Of a DNA stretch of 40,238 bases, positions 1 through 9,095 are shown in pieces. Position numbers and translations under genes: made by a program. The stretch's first letter is position 1. Each line of letters begins with the position of its first letter. Below the pieces are notes generated by a model. The model saw only the letters and a program-made list of their open reading frames with translations, was not told the origin of the DNA and searched no databases. The stretch spans positions 1-40,238 of the forward strand of contig DHSL01000016.1 in the NCBI GenBank assembly GCA_002411345.1, given 5' to 3'. Source of the stretch: Bacteroidales bacterium UBA5287 (GTDB taxonomy: Bacteria > Bacteroidota > Bacteroidia > Bacteroidales > Dysgonomonadaceae).

Positions 1-87
1 GTGCCACGCGGCTTATATCAATGCTGGAAAACACTAGAGAAGATAAATTCTATATAATATCAATTAGCAAATTAAAAACTTAGAGAA

Positions 88-3000
88 ATGAAAAAAATGA
101 TTTCCTCGAAATTGAAAGGATGGCTCACTCTTGTGTTGTGTGCATTTTCCTTTACGATGTTTGCACAGAACTTAACTATTAAAGGAACAGTTATAGACAA
201 AGATGGCGTTCCCTTGATTGGTGTTACAGTTCTTGTACAAGGAACATCAAATGGAACCATTACTGATATTGACGGTAATTACACATTGAACGATGCACCT
301 TCAAATGGTACTCTCGAAGTAAGTTACGTTGGTATGCTTACACAGACAATTTCTATAAACGGACAAACTAAAATTAATATTACTTTAAGCGAAGATATAG
401 CTTTACTAGACGAAGTGGTTGTTGTAGGTTACTCAACTCAAGCACGTTCTCAAATGACAACATCTGTGGCAAAACTTGACACAAAGGTCTTGGAAAGCGC
501 ATCACGTTCAAACGCTGCAACAGCACTTCAAGGTACAATACCGGGACTTAAAGTTGTTCAATCATCAGGCCAACCAGGTCAAACTCCTAGTATGGTTCTA
601 CGCGGTGGAACTTCCTTCGATGGATCAGGTTCTCCATTAATATTAATTGATGGCGTACCGGGATCATTTTATGCACTTAACTCCGATGATATTGCATCAA
701 TGGAAGTACTTAAAGATGCTGCATCTACAGCGATTTATGGAGCCAGGGCTGCAAATGGTGTAATTCTTGTAACAACAAAAAGAGGAAAAGCCGGACAGTC
801 AAGAATCAATTTCAGAGTAAAATACACATCAAATCAGCATAAAAAAGATCCAATGCAATATCTTAATGCAGCTGATTATGTAAAGTATAATCGTCTAGCC
901 ATCATGAATTCAAGAATGGTCGAAAATAATCCTAATTCATGGGGTACTTTCTTAGATGGAGCTAATGCTGCCGGTACAGGAAATAATACAACAAACTCTA
1001 TTTATACAACCATGTTCTTAACAGATGCTAATCGCTATTTATTAGGTTTTGACAATTGGCAAACAATGAAAGATCCGGTATCTGGAAAAGACTTGATTTT
1101 CATGGATAACAAAATGGATGAACTGTTTTATCAAAAAAGCAATACCCAGGATTATAGTTTATCTTTAGAAGGTGGTAGCGATAAAGGAACCTACTATTTA
1201 GGTTTAGGTTATATGGATGATAAAGGATTAGTATTTGGTTCAGGATTTAAACGTATTTCAGGAACTTTAAATACATCTTACAATTTCTCGGAAGATTTCA
1301 AAATCACATCAAATTTTATTTATGCACATTCAAATCAATCTCTTGCATTTGATGATATATATAACTTGTTCCAAAGAACAGCTGGTTTAGCACCAACATC
1401 TCGTATATACAATAATAATCCTGACGGATCATTGTCTGACGAATATCAACCTGGAACTTATCTCGGATTTGGTAATCCTTTGTATTATCGTGATAAATTT
1501 CCAAAATCGAATTTGGAACAGCGATTGACTGCATCAGTACAGCTTGATTATAAGTTTTTGAACGATTTTAATATTTCACTTCGTGCAAGTCACTTTACAA
1601 TCAATAATTCTAATGAAAGTTTTAACAAAGCTTATCTAAGTTCAGGTCGATTAAATACAGAAAGAGTATCATCTGCATCTCAAGACAGAACAATGAGAAA
1701 TCAGGTAACTGCTTTATTGAATTATAAAAAACAAATAGACAAACACAATATAAGTGCATTATTAGGAACGGAATATTTTCGTGAAAATCGATTCAGCTTC
1801 TCAGCAAGTACTCGTTATTCACCTACCGACTTGATTTACACAATGAACGTAGGATCTGAATCACAGGGTGTTCCGTATTCATATAGAACCCAATATGCTA
1901 TTGCTTCATTATTTGGACAAGCAAATTATGATTTTGATTACAAATATTTGGTTGGATTAACTTTCCGTTATGATGGAACATCAAGATTGGCAAACCAAAA
2001 ATACGGATTCTTTCCTGGAGTTTCTTTAGGTTGGAACGTGCATAACGAAGAGTTCTATAAAGATTCAAAAATTAGTAACGTTATCAGTAGACTTAAGCCA
2101 AGAATCAGTTATGGTGTAAACGGTAACATAGATATCTTAAGCAACTTTGGAGTATTTGGTATTTACAATTTGACACCGGTTTATGATGGTCAAACAGGTT
2201 ATGCAAACACAAATCTTCCAAATTTCGATCTAAAATGGGAAAGATCTACAACCCTTAACTTTGGACTTGATATGGGATTCTTTAACAATCGCGTTAACCT
2301 AATGGCTGATTACTTCGTTAGAGATGTTAAAGACAAACTTGCAAATTTGAATTTACCATTATGGACTGGATTCTCATCTATACTTACAAATAATGGAACT
2401 TTACAGAATAGAGGTTTTGAATTGGAACTAAATGCAGATATTATAGATAACAAGGATTTCAAATGGAATGTTGGAACAACTTACTATACTGTTAAAAATT
2501 ATGCAAAAGCACTACCGGCAAATGGAGTTGATAAAAATCGCCAGGGGGGTACAGAAATTTATGATCCGGAAACAGGTGCGACAAAATATGTTGGTGGGCT
2601 GCAAGAAGGAGAAAGAGTTGGTTATGACGTTATCACAGCATATTTTTTTGACGGTGTTTATCAAACTCAAGCTGAGATAGATGAACACGCAAATCGAACA
2701 GTGGAATTTGCTTGGAACAAAAAGAAAAGATTCTTAGGAGATACCAGATGGAAAGATCTTAATGGAGACAATGTTATCGATTATCTTGATAGAGCGGTAA
2801 TAGGAAGAACAACCCCTAAATTTACAGGTGGTGTTACTACTAATCTTACATACAAAAATTTTGATTTATTTGTTAAGGGTGACTATGCAGTTGGTCATTA
2901 TCTGATCAATGGTCGTAGAGTAAAAGGTATTGCACAAACTCAAGGAAATCAAAATGGACCTCTTGAAATTCGTGATTCGTGGACTACAGATAATCCAAAC

Positions 3001-3327
3001 TCAAACATTCCTCGTTTCGATTTGGTCGATAGACAAAAAAACCACTTGGCAGCTGGATGGGACCAAGGAGATATAGCTAGCGGTAACTCTCGTTATATTG
3101 AAAAAGGTGACTACTTTGCGTTACGTGAAATTACATTAAGTTATAACATTAATGGCAAATATGTAAAAGATGTATTTGAGAATGCAAGACTTTATTTTAC
3201 AGCAGCCAACATTGCTTATTTCAGTAATTATACAGGAAGCTTACCTGAAGAATCTTATGGAGGCAACGATACCGGTCGTTATCCTTTGCCAACATCATAT
3301 ACATTAGGTTTGAATATCACATTTTAA
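88..3327 (+). CDS. SusC/RagA-family TonB-dependent outer-membrane receptor (NanO-like)
   Basis: A 1079-residue TonB-linked outer-membrane receptor, probably importing sialic acid or sialo-oligosaccharides with the SusD protein that follows 19 nt later. A signal peptide (about residues 1-27, ending FAQ) precedes a carboxypeptidase-regulatory-like beta-sandwich (about 28-110). The plug domain follows, opening with LDEVVVVGYSTQ and containing the SusC signature region (DGVPGSFY through SMEVLKDAASTAIYGARAANG). A long beta-barrel ends in the aromatic-terminated strand LGLNITF typical of outer-membrane barrels. The length is normal for the family. The substrate is inferred only from the downstream nan genes and resembles the NanO/NanU arrangement known in Tannerella and Bacteroides. 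The 87 bases upstream show no clear TAnnTTTG box, so the promoter is probably outside the window. Confidence 0.96.
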   Translation: MKKMISSKLKGWLTLVLCAFSFTMFAQNLTIKGTVIDKDGVPLIGVTVLVQGTSNGTITDIDGNYTLNDAPSNGTLEVSYVGMLTQTISINGQTKINITLSEDIALLDEVVVVGYSTQARSQMTTSVAKLDTKVLESASRSNAATALQGTIPGLKVVQSSGQPGQTPSMVLRGGTSFDGSGSPLILIDGVPGSFYALNSDDIASMEVLKDAASTAIYGARAANGVILVTTKRGKAGQSRINFRVKYTSNQHKKDPMQYLNAADYVKYNRLAIMNSRMVENNPNSWGTFLDGANAAGTGNNTTNSIYTTMFLTDANRYLLGFDNWQTMKDPVSGKDLIFMDNKMDELFYQKSNTQDYSLSLEGGSDKGTYYLGLGYMDDKGLVFGSGFKRISGTLNTSYNFSEDFKITSNFIYAHSNQSLAFDDIYNLFQRTAGLAPTSRIYNNNPDGSLSDEYQPGTYLGFGNPLYYRDKFPKSNLEQRLTASVQLDYKFLNDFNISLRASHFTINNSNESFNKAYLSSGRLNTERVSSASQDRTMRNQVTALLNYKKQIDKHNISALLGTEYFRENRFSFSASTRYSPTDLIYTMNVGSESQGVPYSYRTQYAIASLFGQANYDFDYKYLVGLTFRYDGTSRLANQKYGFFPGVSLGWNVHNEEFYKDSKISNVISRLKPRISYGVNGNIDILSNFGVFGIYNLTPVYDGQTGYANTNLPNFDLKWERSTTLNFGLDMGFFNNRVNLMADYFVRDVKDKLANLNLPLWTGFSSILTNNGTLQNRGFELELNADIIDNKDFKWNVGTTYYTVKNYAKALPANGVDKNRQGGTEIYDPETGATKYVGGLQEGERVGYDVITAYFFDGVYQTQAEIDEHANRTVEFAWNKKKRFLGDTRWKDLNGDNVIDYLDRAVIGRTTPKFTGGVTTNLTYKNFDLFVKGDYAVGHYLINGRRVKGIAQTQGNQNGPLEIRDSWTTDNPNSNIPRFDLVDRQKNHLAAGWDQGDIASGNSRYIEKGDYFALREITLSYNINGKYVKDVFENARLYFTAANIAYFSNYTGSLPEESYGGNDTGRYPLPTSYTLGLNITF

Positions 3328-3346
3328 TTATTAATAAAGTAAGAAA

Positions 3347-4855
3347 ATGAAAAAATATATATTAATATTATTGACACTTGTGATGGTTGTGAGTTCATGC
3401 GAACTAGATCTTAAGCCGGAGAGTGATTTGACTTACAATGGATTTTGGGATACAGAAGAAGCTGTAAGAGCTGCACATGTTGGAATATTTGCTCGCCTAA
3501 GAGGATATGACAACACATTTTACAGAATGGGAGAAATGCGTTCAGATATTTGGGGTGGTCCAACTATTGAAACACCTAGTGACGAAGACCTGATACATAA
3601 CAACATATCCAAAACGCAAATCTATTTTGGAAACTGGGCAAACTTCTATGGTATGCTGCATTTCATTAATGATTTTTTGAAAAATGCTCCAAATGTTCAG
3701 TTTAAAAAAGAATCAGACAAGAACCATATGCTTGCACAAGTGTATGGAATTAGAGCGCTTATTTATTATACTATGCTAAAAGCATATGGAGATGTACCTA
3801 TCTCAACTGAACCTTTGGTTGAAGTGAATTTGGAAACATTGAAAAAACCACGCTCACCTAAAGCAGATGTCATGGAGTTAATAAAACAAGACATTGAAAA
3901 ATCATTGGAACTGTTTGGCAGCGACAATAGTAAATGGCTCAACAAAAACATATATTGGTCAAAAGCTGCAACACTTGCACTTAAAGGGGATGTTTACCTT
4001 TGGTCAGGTAAAGTGTTGGGTGGAGGAGCTGCCGATTATACAGAAGCAAAAAATGCTCTGCAATCAATAACTGGATTTGAATTAGTTTCATACGACAAAC
4101 TTTGGGGAGAAGATAACGAGAATAACAAAGAATTTATTTTTGCCTTTGATTATGAACAAGATGAAGCTTCAAATTTCTATAGCAATTTCACCGGTCGTAT
4201 AGTAGACTTTAATAGTCTGTTTGATGATAACGGTGTAAAAGCTACAGACAAATCAGTAATTGGCGATGGTGTAAGTACCATACTTAATGGTGCTAGCAGA
4301 TATGGTCCAAGTGATAAAATTCTTTTAAAATTAGACGATGTAAACGATAATCGTAGAAATACATTCATTCGTTTTTACAGTAATAATGCGGGACATATTC
4401 CTTATACACCAGGTGATAATGCATATAAAACATCAATATTGAAAAAATTCCTTGGCACTGTTTATGATGATGGATCACGTAAGAATTTCAATAATATACC
4501 ACTTTATCGTTATGCAGATGTATTATTGTTGCTTGCAGAAGCAAAAAATAATTTGAATGAAGATCCAAGCGCAGAAATAAATGCAATACGTCAAAGAGCA
4601 TTTGGTAGCAAATTCGAAGATTATAGATTTGTCAACGGAACACAAGCAAGTAACAAAAAAGTAATTCTTGATGAACGTTTGAAAGAATTCATCGGTGAAG
4701 GAAAACGGTGGTGGGATTTAGTAAGAGCTGGAGACGGAATCGTATTTGAAGAAATACAATATTTGACTCCTGCAGAAGCTTACAAAATATACTATCCTAT
4801 ATCCGAAAGTATGTTAGCTAATGATGATCAATTAGTTCAAACAGAAGGATACTAA
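3347..4855 (+). CDS. SusD/RagB-family surface glycan-binding lipoprotein (NanU-like)
   Basis: A 502-residue SusD-type lipoprotein that would cap the SusC barrel and capture the glycan at the cell surface. The N-terminus MKKYILILLTLVMVVSSC is a lipoprotein signal with the lipidated cysteine at residue 18. Acidic residues follow (CELDLKPE), which fits surface export in Bacteroidetes. The rest has the alpha-helical TPR-like SusD fold. Typical segments include the helix around YGIRALIYYTMLKAYGDVP and the C-terminal PLYRYADVLLLLAEAKN plus LDERLKEFIGEGKRWWDLVR motifs. It is co-oriented with and closely spaced after susC. By position it pairs with sialic acid genes, so I infer a NanU-like role; the family itself does not specify the ligand. 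Confidence 0.96.
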   Translation: MKKYILILLTLVMVVSSCELDLKPESDLTYNGFWDTEEAVRAAHVGIFARLRGYDNTFYRMGEMRSDIWGGPTIETPSDEDLIHNNISKTQIYFGNWANFYGMLHFINDFLKNAPNVQFKKESDKNHMLAQVYGIRALIYYTMLKAYGDVPISTEPLVEVNLETLKKPRSPKADVMELIKQDIEKSLELFGSDNSKWLNKNIYWSKAATLALKGDVYLWSGKVLGGGAADYTEAKNALQSITGFELVSYDKLWGEDNENNKEFIFAFDYEQDEASNFYSNFTGRIVDFNSLFDDNGVKATDKSVIGDGVSTILNGASRYGPSDKILLKLDDVNDNRRNTFIRFYSNNAGHIPYTPGDNAYKTSILKKFLGTVYDDGSRKNFNNIPLYRYADVLLLLAEAKNNLNEDPSAEINAIRQRAFGSKFEDYRFVNGTQASNKKVILDERLKEFIGEGKRWWDLVRAGDGIVFEEIQYLTPAEAYKIYYPISESMLANDDQLVQTEGY

Positions 4856-4867
4856 ACATTGATTCAT

Positions 4868-4907
4868 AAAATATAAGTAGATGCATTTTTGCATCTACTT
4901 ATATTTT
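4868..4907 (+). terminator. Strong hairpin after susCD
   Basis: A perfect 18-bp inverted repeat (left arm AAAATATAAGTAGATGCA) encloses a TTTT loop and is followed by T-rich sequence. It begins 12 nt after the SusD stop. It could terminate or attenuate transcription between susCD and the enzyme genes, or protect the 3' end of a susCD mRNA. Confidence 0.75.
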
Positions 4908-4989
4908 TAATTTTAAACATTAACTATTTCTTTAAATAATAAAAACAATTTTGTAAACGCAATTTGAAGTACATATTAATTTAATTTTA

Positions 4990-4997
4990 TTACTTTG
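4990..4997 (+). promoter_or_regulatory. Possible -7 box before GH20 gene
   Basis: TTACTTTG differs at one position from the Bacteroidetes -7 consensus TAnnTTTG. A TTTG 23 nt upstream is a poorly spaced -33 candidate. If it is real, transcription would start near 5004. That would make the second ATG at 5014 the start of the hexosaminidase and give the enzyme genes their own promoter after the hairpin. The match is weak. Confidence 0.25.
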
Positions 4998-5001
4998 CTT
5001 A

Positions 5002-6963
5002 ATGTCAATTATTATGAAATATATTTATGCTATCATTTTTTATTTTCTCTCTTTGAGTTTATTCGCTCAAAAAAACAAACCAGCTCTTTTACCTAAACCT
5101 CAACAGATTGAATGGAAAGATGGTACTTATAAATTAATGGTGAACGAAATCCCTGAAAAATCAATTCAAATCAATATTGTAAATGAATTACCTCAAGCAA
5201 AAATAAATGAAGATGAAGCATATCATTTAACTATAACGGATAATCTGATTAATATAAAAGCTACAACTGAAAAAGGAGTTTATTGGGCTAAACAAACGCT
5301 TAAACAATTATTACAAAAAGATAAAAACGGACAATGGTATTTACCTTGTACTGAAATAATTGATTATCCGGCTTTCCGTATTCGTGGTTTTATGCACGAT
5401 GTAGGAAGAAGTTACATCTCTATTGAAGAACTAAAACGAGAAATAGATATATTATCTCAATACAAAATCAATACTTTTCATTGGCACTTAACAGAAAACC
5501 AAGGCTGGCGACTGGAAAGCAAAATATATCCTCAGCTGAATGATAGTATAAATTTTGAACGTTTTCCTGGAAAATATTACACCATTGAAGATGCTCATGA
5601 AATTACTGAGTATTGTAAACAACATAACATGTTGTTGATTCCTGAAATTGATATGCCTGGGCATAGCGCGGCTTTTATAAGAGCCATGAAAACAGATATG
5701 CAATCCGAAAAAGGAATGGAAATACTCAAAAATCTGATGAATGAGGTATGTACTGAAGTATTCCCCGATGCACCTTATATTCATATCGGAACGGACGAAG
5801 TGGAATTTACGAACCCTGATTTCGTCCCGGAAATGGTAAAATTCATTCGCTCAAAAGGGAAAAAGGTCATTTCATGGAATCCTGGATGGAACTATGCTCC
5901 TGGAGAAATTGATATGACACAAATGTGGAGCTATAGAGGAAAAATACAAAAAGGAATACCGGCTATTGATTCAAGATTTCATTACATAAACCACTTCGAT
6001 GCTTTTGCTGATATGGTTGCCCTTTATAATAGCAAAATAGCAAATGTTGAGCAGGGTTCTGATGATATCGCTGGTGGAATAATTGCTATATGGAACGATC
6101 GTTTAATCCCTGATGAACAACAGAATTTATTACAAAACAACTTCTACCCTACTATGCTGGCGTTCGCAGAACGGGCATGGGTTGGTGGAGGAAGTGAATA
6201 TTTCGATAAAAACGGGACTAACATTCCTACTGATAAAAATGATCCAATCTTTAAAGATTTCGTAGATTTTGAAAATCGATTGCTTTGGCATAAAGAAAAC
6301 TCTTTTGCTAATTATCCTTTCGCTTACGTGAAACAAACAAATATCAAATGGCGAATCACAGATGCATTTCCTAATGAGGGTGATTTAACAAAAGTATTTC
6401 CTCCGGAAAATAAAATATCAAACAAATATACTTACAACGGAAAAAATTATAATACTAAAGATGCTGTAGGGGCAGGAATTTACTTACGTCATGTGTGGGG
6501 AAAAACTGTTCCGGCTTTTTATAGTGACCCAAAACCTAATCACACAGCTTATGCATACACATGGGTGTGGTCTCCAAAAAAACAAAAAGTTGGACTATGG
6601 GCGTCGACTCAGGATTATAGTAGATCGGAAAAAGATTTGACTCCTTTACAAGGAAAATGGGATTACCGAGAAAGTCAAATTCTTTTGAACGATAAACTTA
6701 TTACACCTCCGGTTTGGGAAAATACGCACTCAGAAAAATCAAATGAAATCTCTTTGAAAAACGAAAACTTTCAAGCTCGAAAACCAATCGATGTAACACT
6801 AAACAAGGGATGGAATAAAGTATTTCTGAAACTACCGGTCGGACAATTTTCAACACCTGAAATTCGTTTGCAAAAATGGATGTTCACTTTTGTTTTTGTA
6901 ACTCCTGATGGCAAAAATGCTGTCCCAAATCTCATTTATAATCCTGATAAAAAATTAAAATAA
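5002..6963 (+). CDS. GH20 beta-N-acetylhexosaminidase, exported
   Basis: A 653-residue glycoside hydrolase family 20 enzyme predicted to remove terminal beta-linked GlcNAc or GalNAc from host glycans. A signal peptide ends at about LSLFAQ. A GH20b-like alpha/beta domain spans about 25-120. The catalytic barrel starts at FRIRGFMHDVGRSY and contains FHWHLTENQGWR (about 158-169) and PEIDMPGH. The catalytic Asp-Glu pair is in HIGTDEVEF (D265, E266); the family more often has HxGGDE. About 220 residues after the barrel form an extra beta-rich region that I cannot assign. The first ATG at 5002 was kept, but the ATG at 5014 gives the cleaner signal peptide (MKYIYAIIFYFLSLSLFAQ). The next gene starts after an 11-nt gap, so co-transcription is likely. 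GH20 enzymes also occur in other sialic acid loci. Confidence 0.93.
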   Translation: MSIIMKYIYAIIFYFLSLSLFAQKNKPALLPKPQQIEWKDGTYKLMVNEIPEKSIQINIVNELPQAKINEDEAYHLTITDNLINIKATTEKGVYWAKQTLKQLLQKDKNGQWYLPCTEIIDYPAFRIRGFMHDVGRSYISIEELKREIDILSQYKINTFHWHLTENQGWRLESKIYPQLNDSINFERFPGKYYTIEDAHEITEYCKQHNMLLIPEIDMPGHSAAFIRAMKTDMQSEKGMEILKNLMNEVCTEVFPDAPYIHIGTDEVEFTNPDFVPEMVKFIRSKGKKVISWNPGWNYAPGEIDMTQMWSYRGKIQKGIPAIDSRFHYINHFDAFADMVALYNSKIANVEQGSDDIAGGIIAIWNDRLIPDEQQNLLQNNFYPTMLAFAERAWVGGGSEYFDKNGTNIPTDKNDPIFKDFVDFENRLLWHKENSFANYPFAYVKQTNIKWRITDAFPNEGDLTKVFPPENKISNKYTYNGKNYNTKDAVGAGIYLRHVWGKTVPAFYSDPKPNHTAYAYTWVWSPKKQKVGLWASTQDYSRSEKDLTPLQGKWDYRESQILLNDKLITPPVWENTHSEKSNEISLKNENFQARKPIDVTLNKGWNKVFLKLPVGQFSTPEIRLQKWMFTFVFVTPDGKNAVPNLIYNPDKKLK

Positions 6964-6974
6964 ATCGAAAACTA

Positions 6975-9095
6975 ATGACTAAAAAAAAGAATCTGTTACT
7001 GCTTACGCTGTTATTTTTTTCTCTTACAGTATTTTCTCAAGAGAAAATCAAAATTGCTTGTGTTGGTAATTCAGTAACATATGGTTACACAATTCCTGAT
7101 CGTGAACATAATTCGTATCCGGCGCAACTACAACAACTTCTAGGCGATAAATATGATGTCCAAAACTTTGGATTAAGTGGCGCTACGTTACTAAAAAAAG
7201 GACATAGACCGTATTGGGAACAAGAAGTATACAAAAAAGCATTAGATTTTAAAGCAGAATATGTTATCATACATCTTGGATTAAATGATACGGATCCAAG
7301 AAACTGGCCAAAATATAGAGATGATTTTACTCGAGATTATATTGAGTTAATTCAATCATTCAAAATGGCTAACCCAAAATCAAAAGTGATGATTTGCCGC
7401 TTGACACCTATATTTCATGGACATAATCGTTTCAAATCTGGAACACGCGACTGGTATTGGCAAATACAAAAGGATATCGAAAGGGTTGCAAAAGCAGAAA
7501 AAGTGCAACTGATTGATTTAAATACTCCTTTACACAATCGACCTGATCTGTTTCCGGATAATTTACACCCTACTGCTGAAGGCGCAGGAATAATTACACA
7601 AACAGTTTTCTCAATGATCACAGGTAATTATGGGGATTTAAAACTTCCTCAATTTTTTTCTGATCATATGGTTTTACAAAGAAATAAACCTATCCCTGTC
7701 TGGGGAACAGCAAACGCTGGAACAAAAATAAAGGTTACATTCAATAAACAAGTAAAAAACACAATCGTAGGAAAAGATGGCAAATGGGAAGTGTCATTCC
7801 CTTCAATGAATGCTGGTGGTCCTTATACAATTAAAGTTGAAAACGAAAAAACAAAGATTCAATTTGATGATGTAATGATTGGTGAGGTGTGGCTGTGTTC
7901 GGGACAATCAAATATGGCGTTTCAATTGAAACAAGCTTCAACGGCCTCAACGGATATCCCTGTTTCTGCTAACTCGTCAATTAGATTGTTTAACATGAGC
8001 GAAATAGCTCCTACTAACAAAGTTGCATGGAATGATAGTGTTTTGACTCAAGTAAATCAACTGAATTATTTCAAACCGACTTCATGGAAAGTTTGTACTC
8101 CAAAATCTTCCGCAGATTTCTCAGCTATAGCTTATTACTTTGGTGCAAAATTGCAGGAAGAACTGAATGTTCCTATTGGATTAATACAAAATGCAATCGG
8201 GGGATCACCTGCAGAGGCATGGATCGACAGATTTTCACTTGAACACAATCCAATTTTGGTCGATGTTCTTTCAAATTGGAATAATAACGATTTTGTGATG
8301 CAATGGTGCAGAACAAGGGCTCAGGAAAATATTGAAAACAGTAAAAATCCTTTACAACGTCATCCATATCAACCGGCTTATTTATACGAAAGCGGAGTCG
8401 CTCCTCTCATAAAAGCACCAATAGCAGGGGTTATCTGGTATCAGGGGGAGTCTAACGAACATAATGTTGAATTGCATGAGATAGCTTTCCCTGAGGTAGT
8501 AAAAAGCTGGAGAAATGCATGGGGATATGAATTCCCGTTTTATTATGTTCAACTTTCAAGCATGAAGGTTGGAAGGGAATCGTGGGGGCATTTTAGAGAT
8601 AGCCAACGAAGAATGATGAAAGTTATACCTAATTCGGGAATGGCGGTTTCATCGGATGTTGGAAATGAAAATGATGTGCATCCTCAAAACAAAAAACCAG
8701 TGGGCGAACGACTGGCTAGATGGGCATTGGCAGATACTTACAATTTACCAATTGTAAAAAGTGGCCCGTTATTCAAAAGTGTGACTTTTCAGAAAAATAA
8801 AGCTGTTATTGAGTTCTCTGAGGCAAAACAATTAAAAACATCTGATAACTTAAAGCCGACTTCCTTTGAGGTTGCTGGCTATGACAAAGTGTTTTATCCT
8901 GCTATAGCAGAAATAAATGGAAATAAAATAACTGTAAGTAATCTAAAGATCGATAATCCGGTCTTCGTACGTTATGGTTGGTCTTCATTTTCTGAAGGTA
9001 ATCTGGTAAATGAAGAGAATCTTCCGGCATCTACTTTCTCTACGGAATTTGAGACTCTTGATAACTTAAAAACTTGTATTACAAACAAAAAGTAA
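6975..9095 (+). CDS. nanS: Two-domain sialate O-acetylesterase
   Basis: A 706-residue exported esterase that should remove O-acetyl groups from sialic acids. After the signal peptide (ending FSQ at about 22) comes an SGNH-hydrolase domain. It has a GNS block I motif with nucleophile S33, a GLND block, and the C-terminal catalytic pair D195/H198 in DNLHPTAEG. The second domain is a sialate O-acetylesterase (SASA, former DUF303). It has CSGQSNM with nucleophile S312, GVIWYQGESN, and the catalytic histidine H569 in DVHPQNK. The same two-domain architecture is known for Bacteroides EstA and Tannerella NanS. The stop codon overlaps the next start in TAATG, which indicates translational coupling to nanM. 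Block I reads GNS rather than GDS, a common variant. Confidence 0.93.
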   Translation: MTKKKNLLLLTLLFFSLTVFSQEKIKIACVGNSVTYGYTIPDREHNSYPAQLQQLLGDKYDVQNFGLSGATLLKKGHRPYWEQEVYKKALDFKAEYVIIHLGLNDTDPRNWPKYRDDFTRDYIELIQSFKMANPKSKVMICRLTPIFHGHNRFKSGTRDWYWQIQKDIERVAKAEKVQLIDLNTPLHNRPDLFPDNLHPTAEGAGIITQTVFSMITGNYGDLKLPQFFSDHMVLQRNKPIPVWGTANAGTKIKVTFNKQVKNTIVGKDGKWEVSFPSMNAGGPYTIKVENEKTKIQFDDVMIGEVWLCSGQSNMAFQLKQASTASTDIPVSANSSIRLFNMSEIAPTNKVAWNDSVLTQVNQLNYFKPTSWKVCTPKSSADFSAIAYYFGAKLQEELNVPIGLIQNAIGGSPAEAWIDRFSLEHNPILVDVLSNWNNNDFVMQWCRTRAQENIENSKNPLQRHPYQPAYLYESGVAPLIKAPIAGVIWYQGESNEHNVELHEIAFPEVVKSWRNAWGYEFPFYYVQLSSMKVGRESWGHFRDSQRRMMKVIPNSGMAVSSDVGNENDVHPQNKKPVGERLARWALADTYNLPIVKSGPLFKSVTFQKNKAVIEFSEAKQLKTSDNLKPTSFEVAGYDKVFYPAIAEINGNKITVSNLKIDNPVFVRYGWSSFSEGNLVNEENLPASTFSTEFETLDNLKTCITNKK

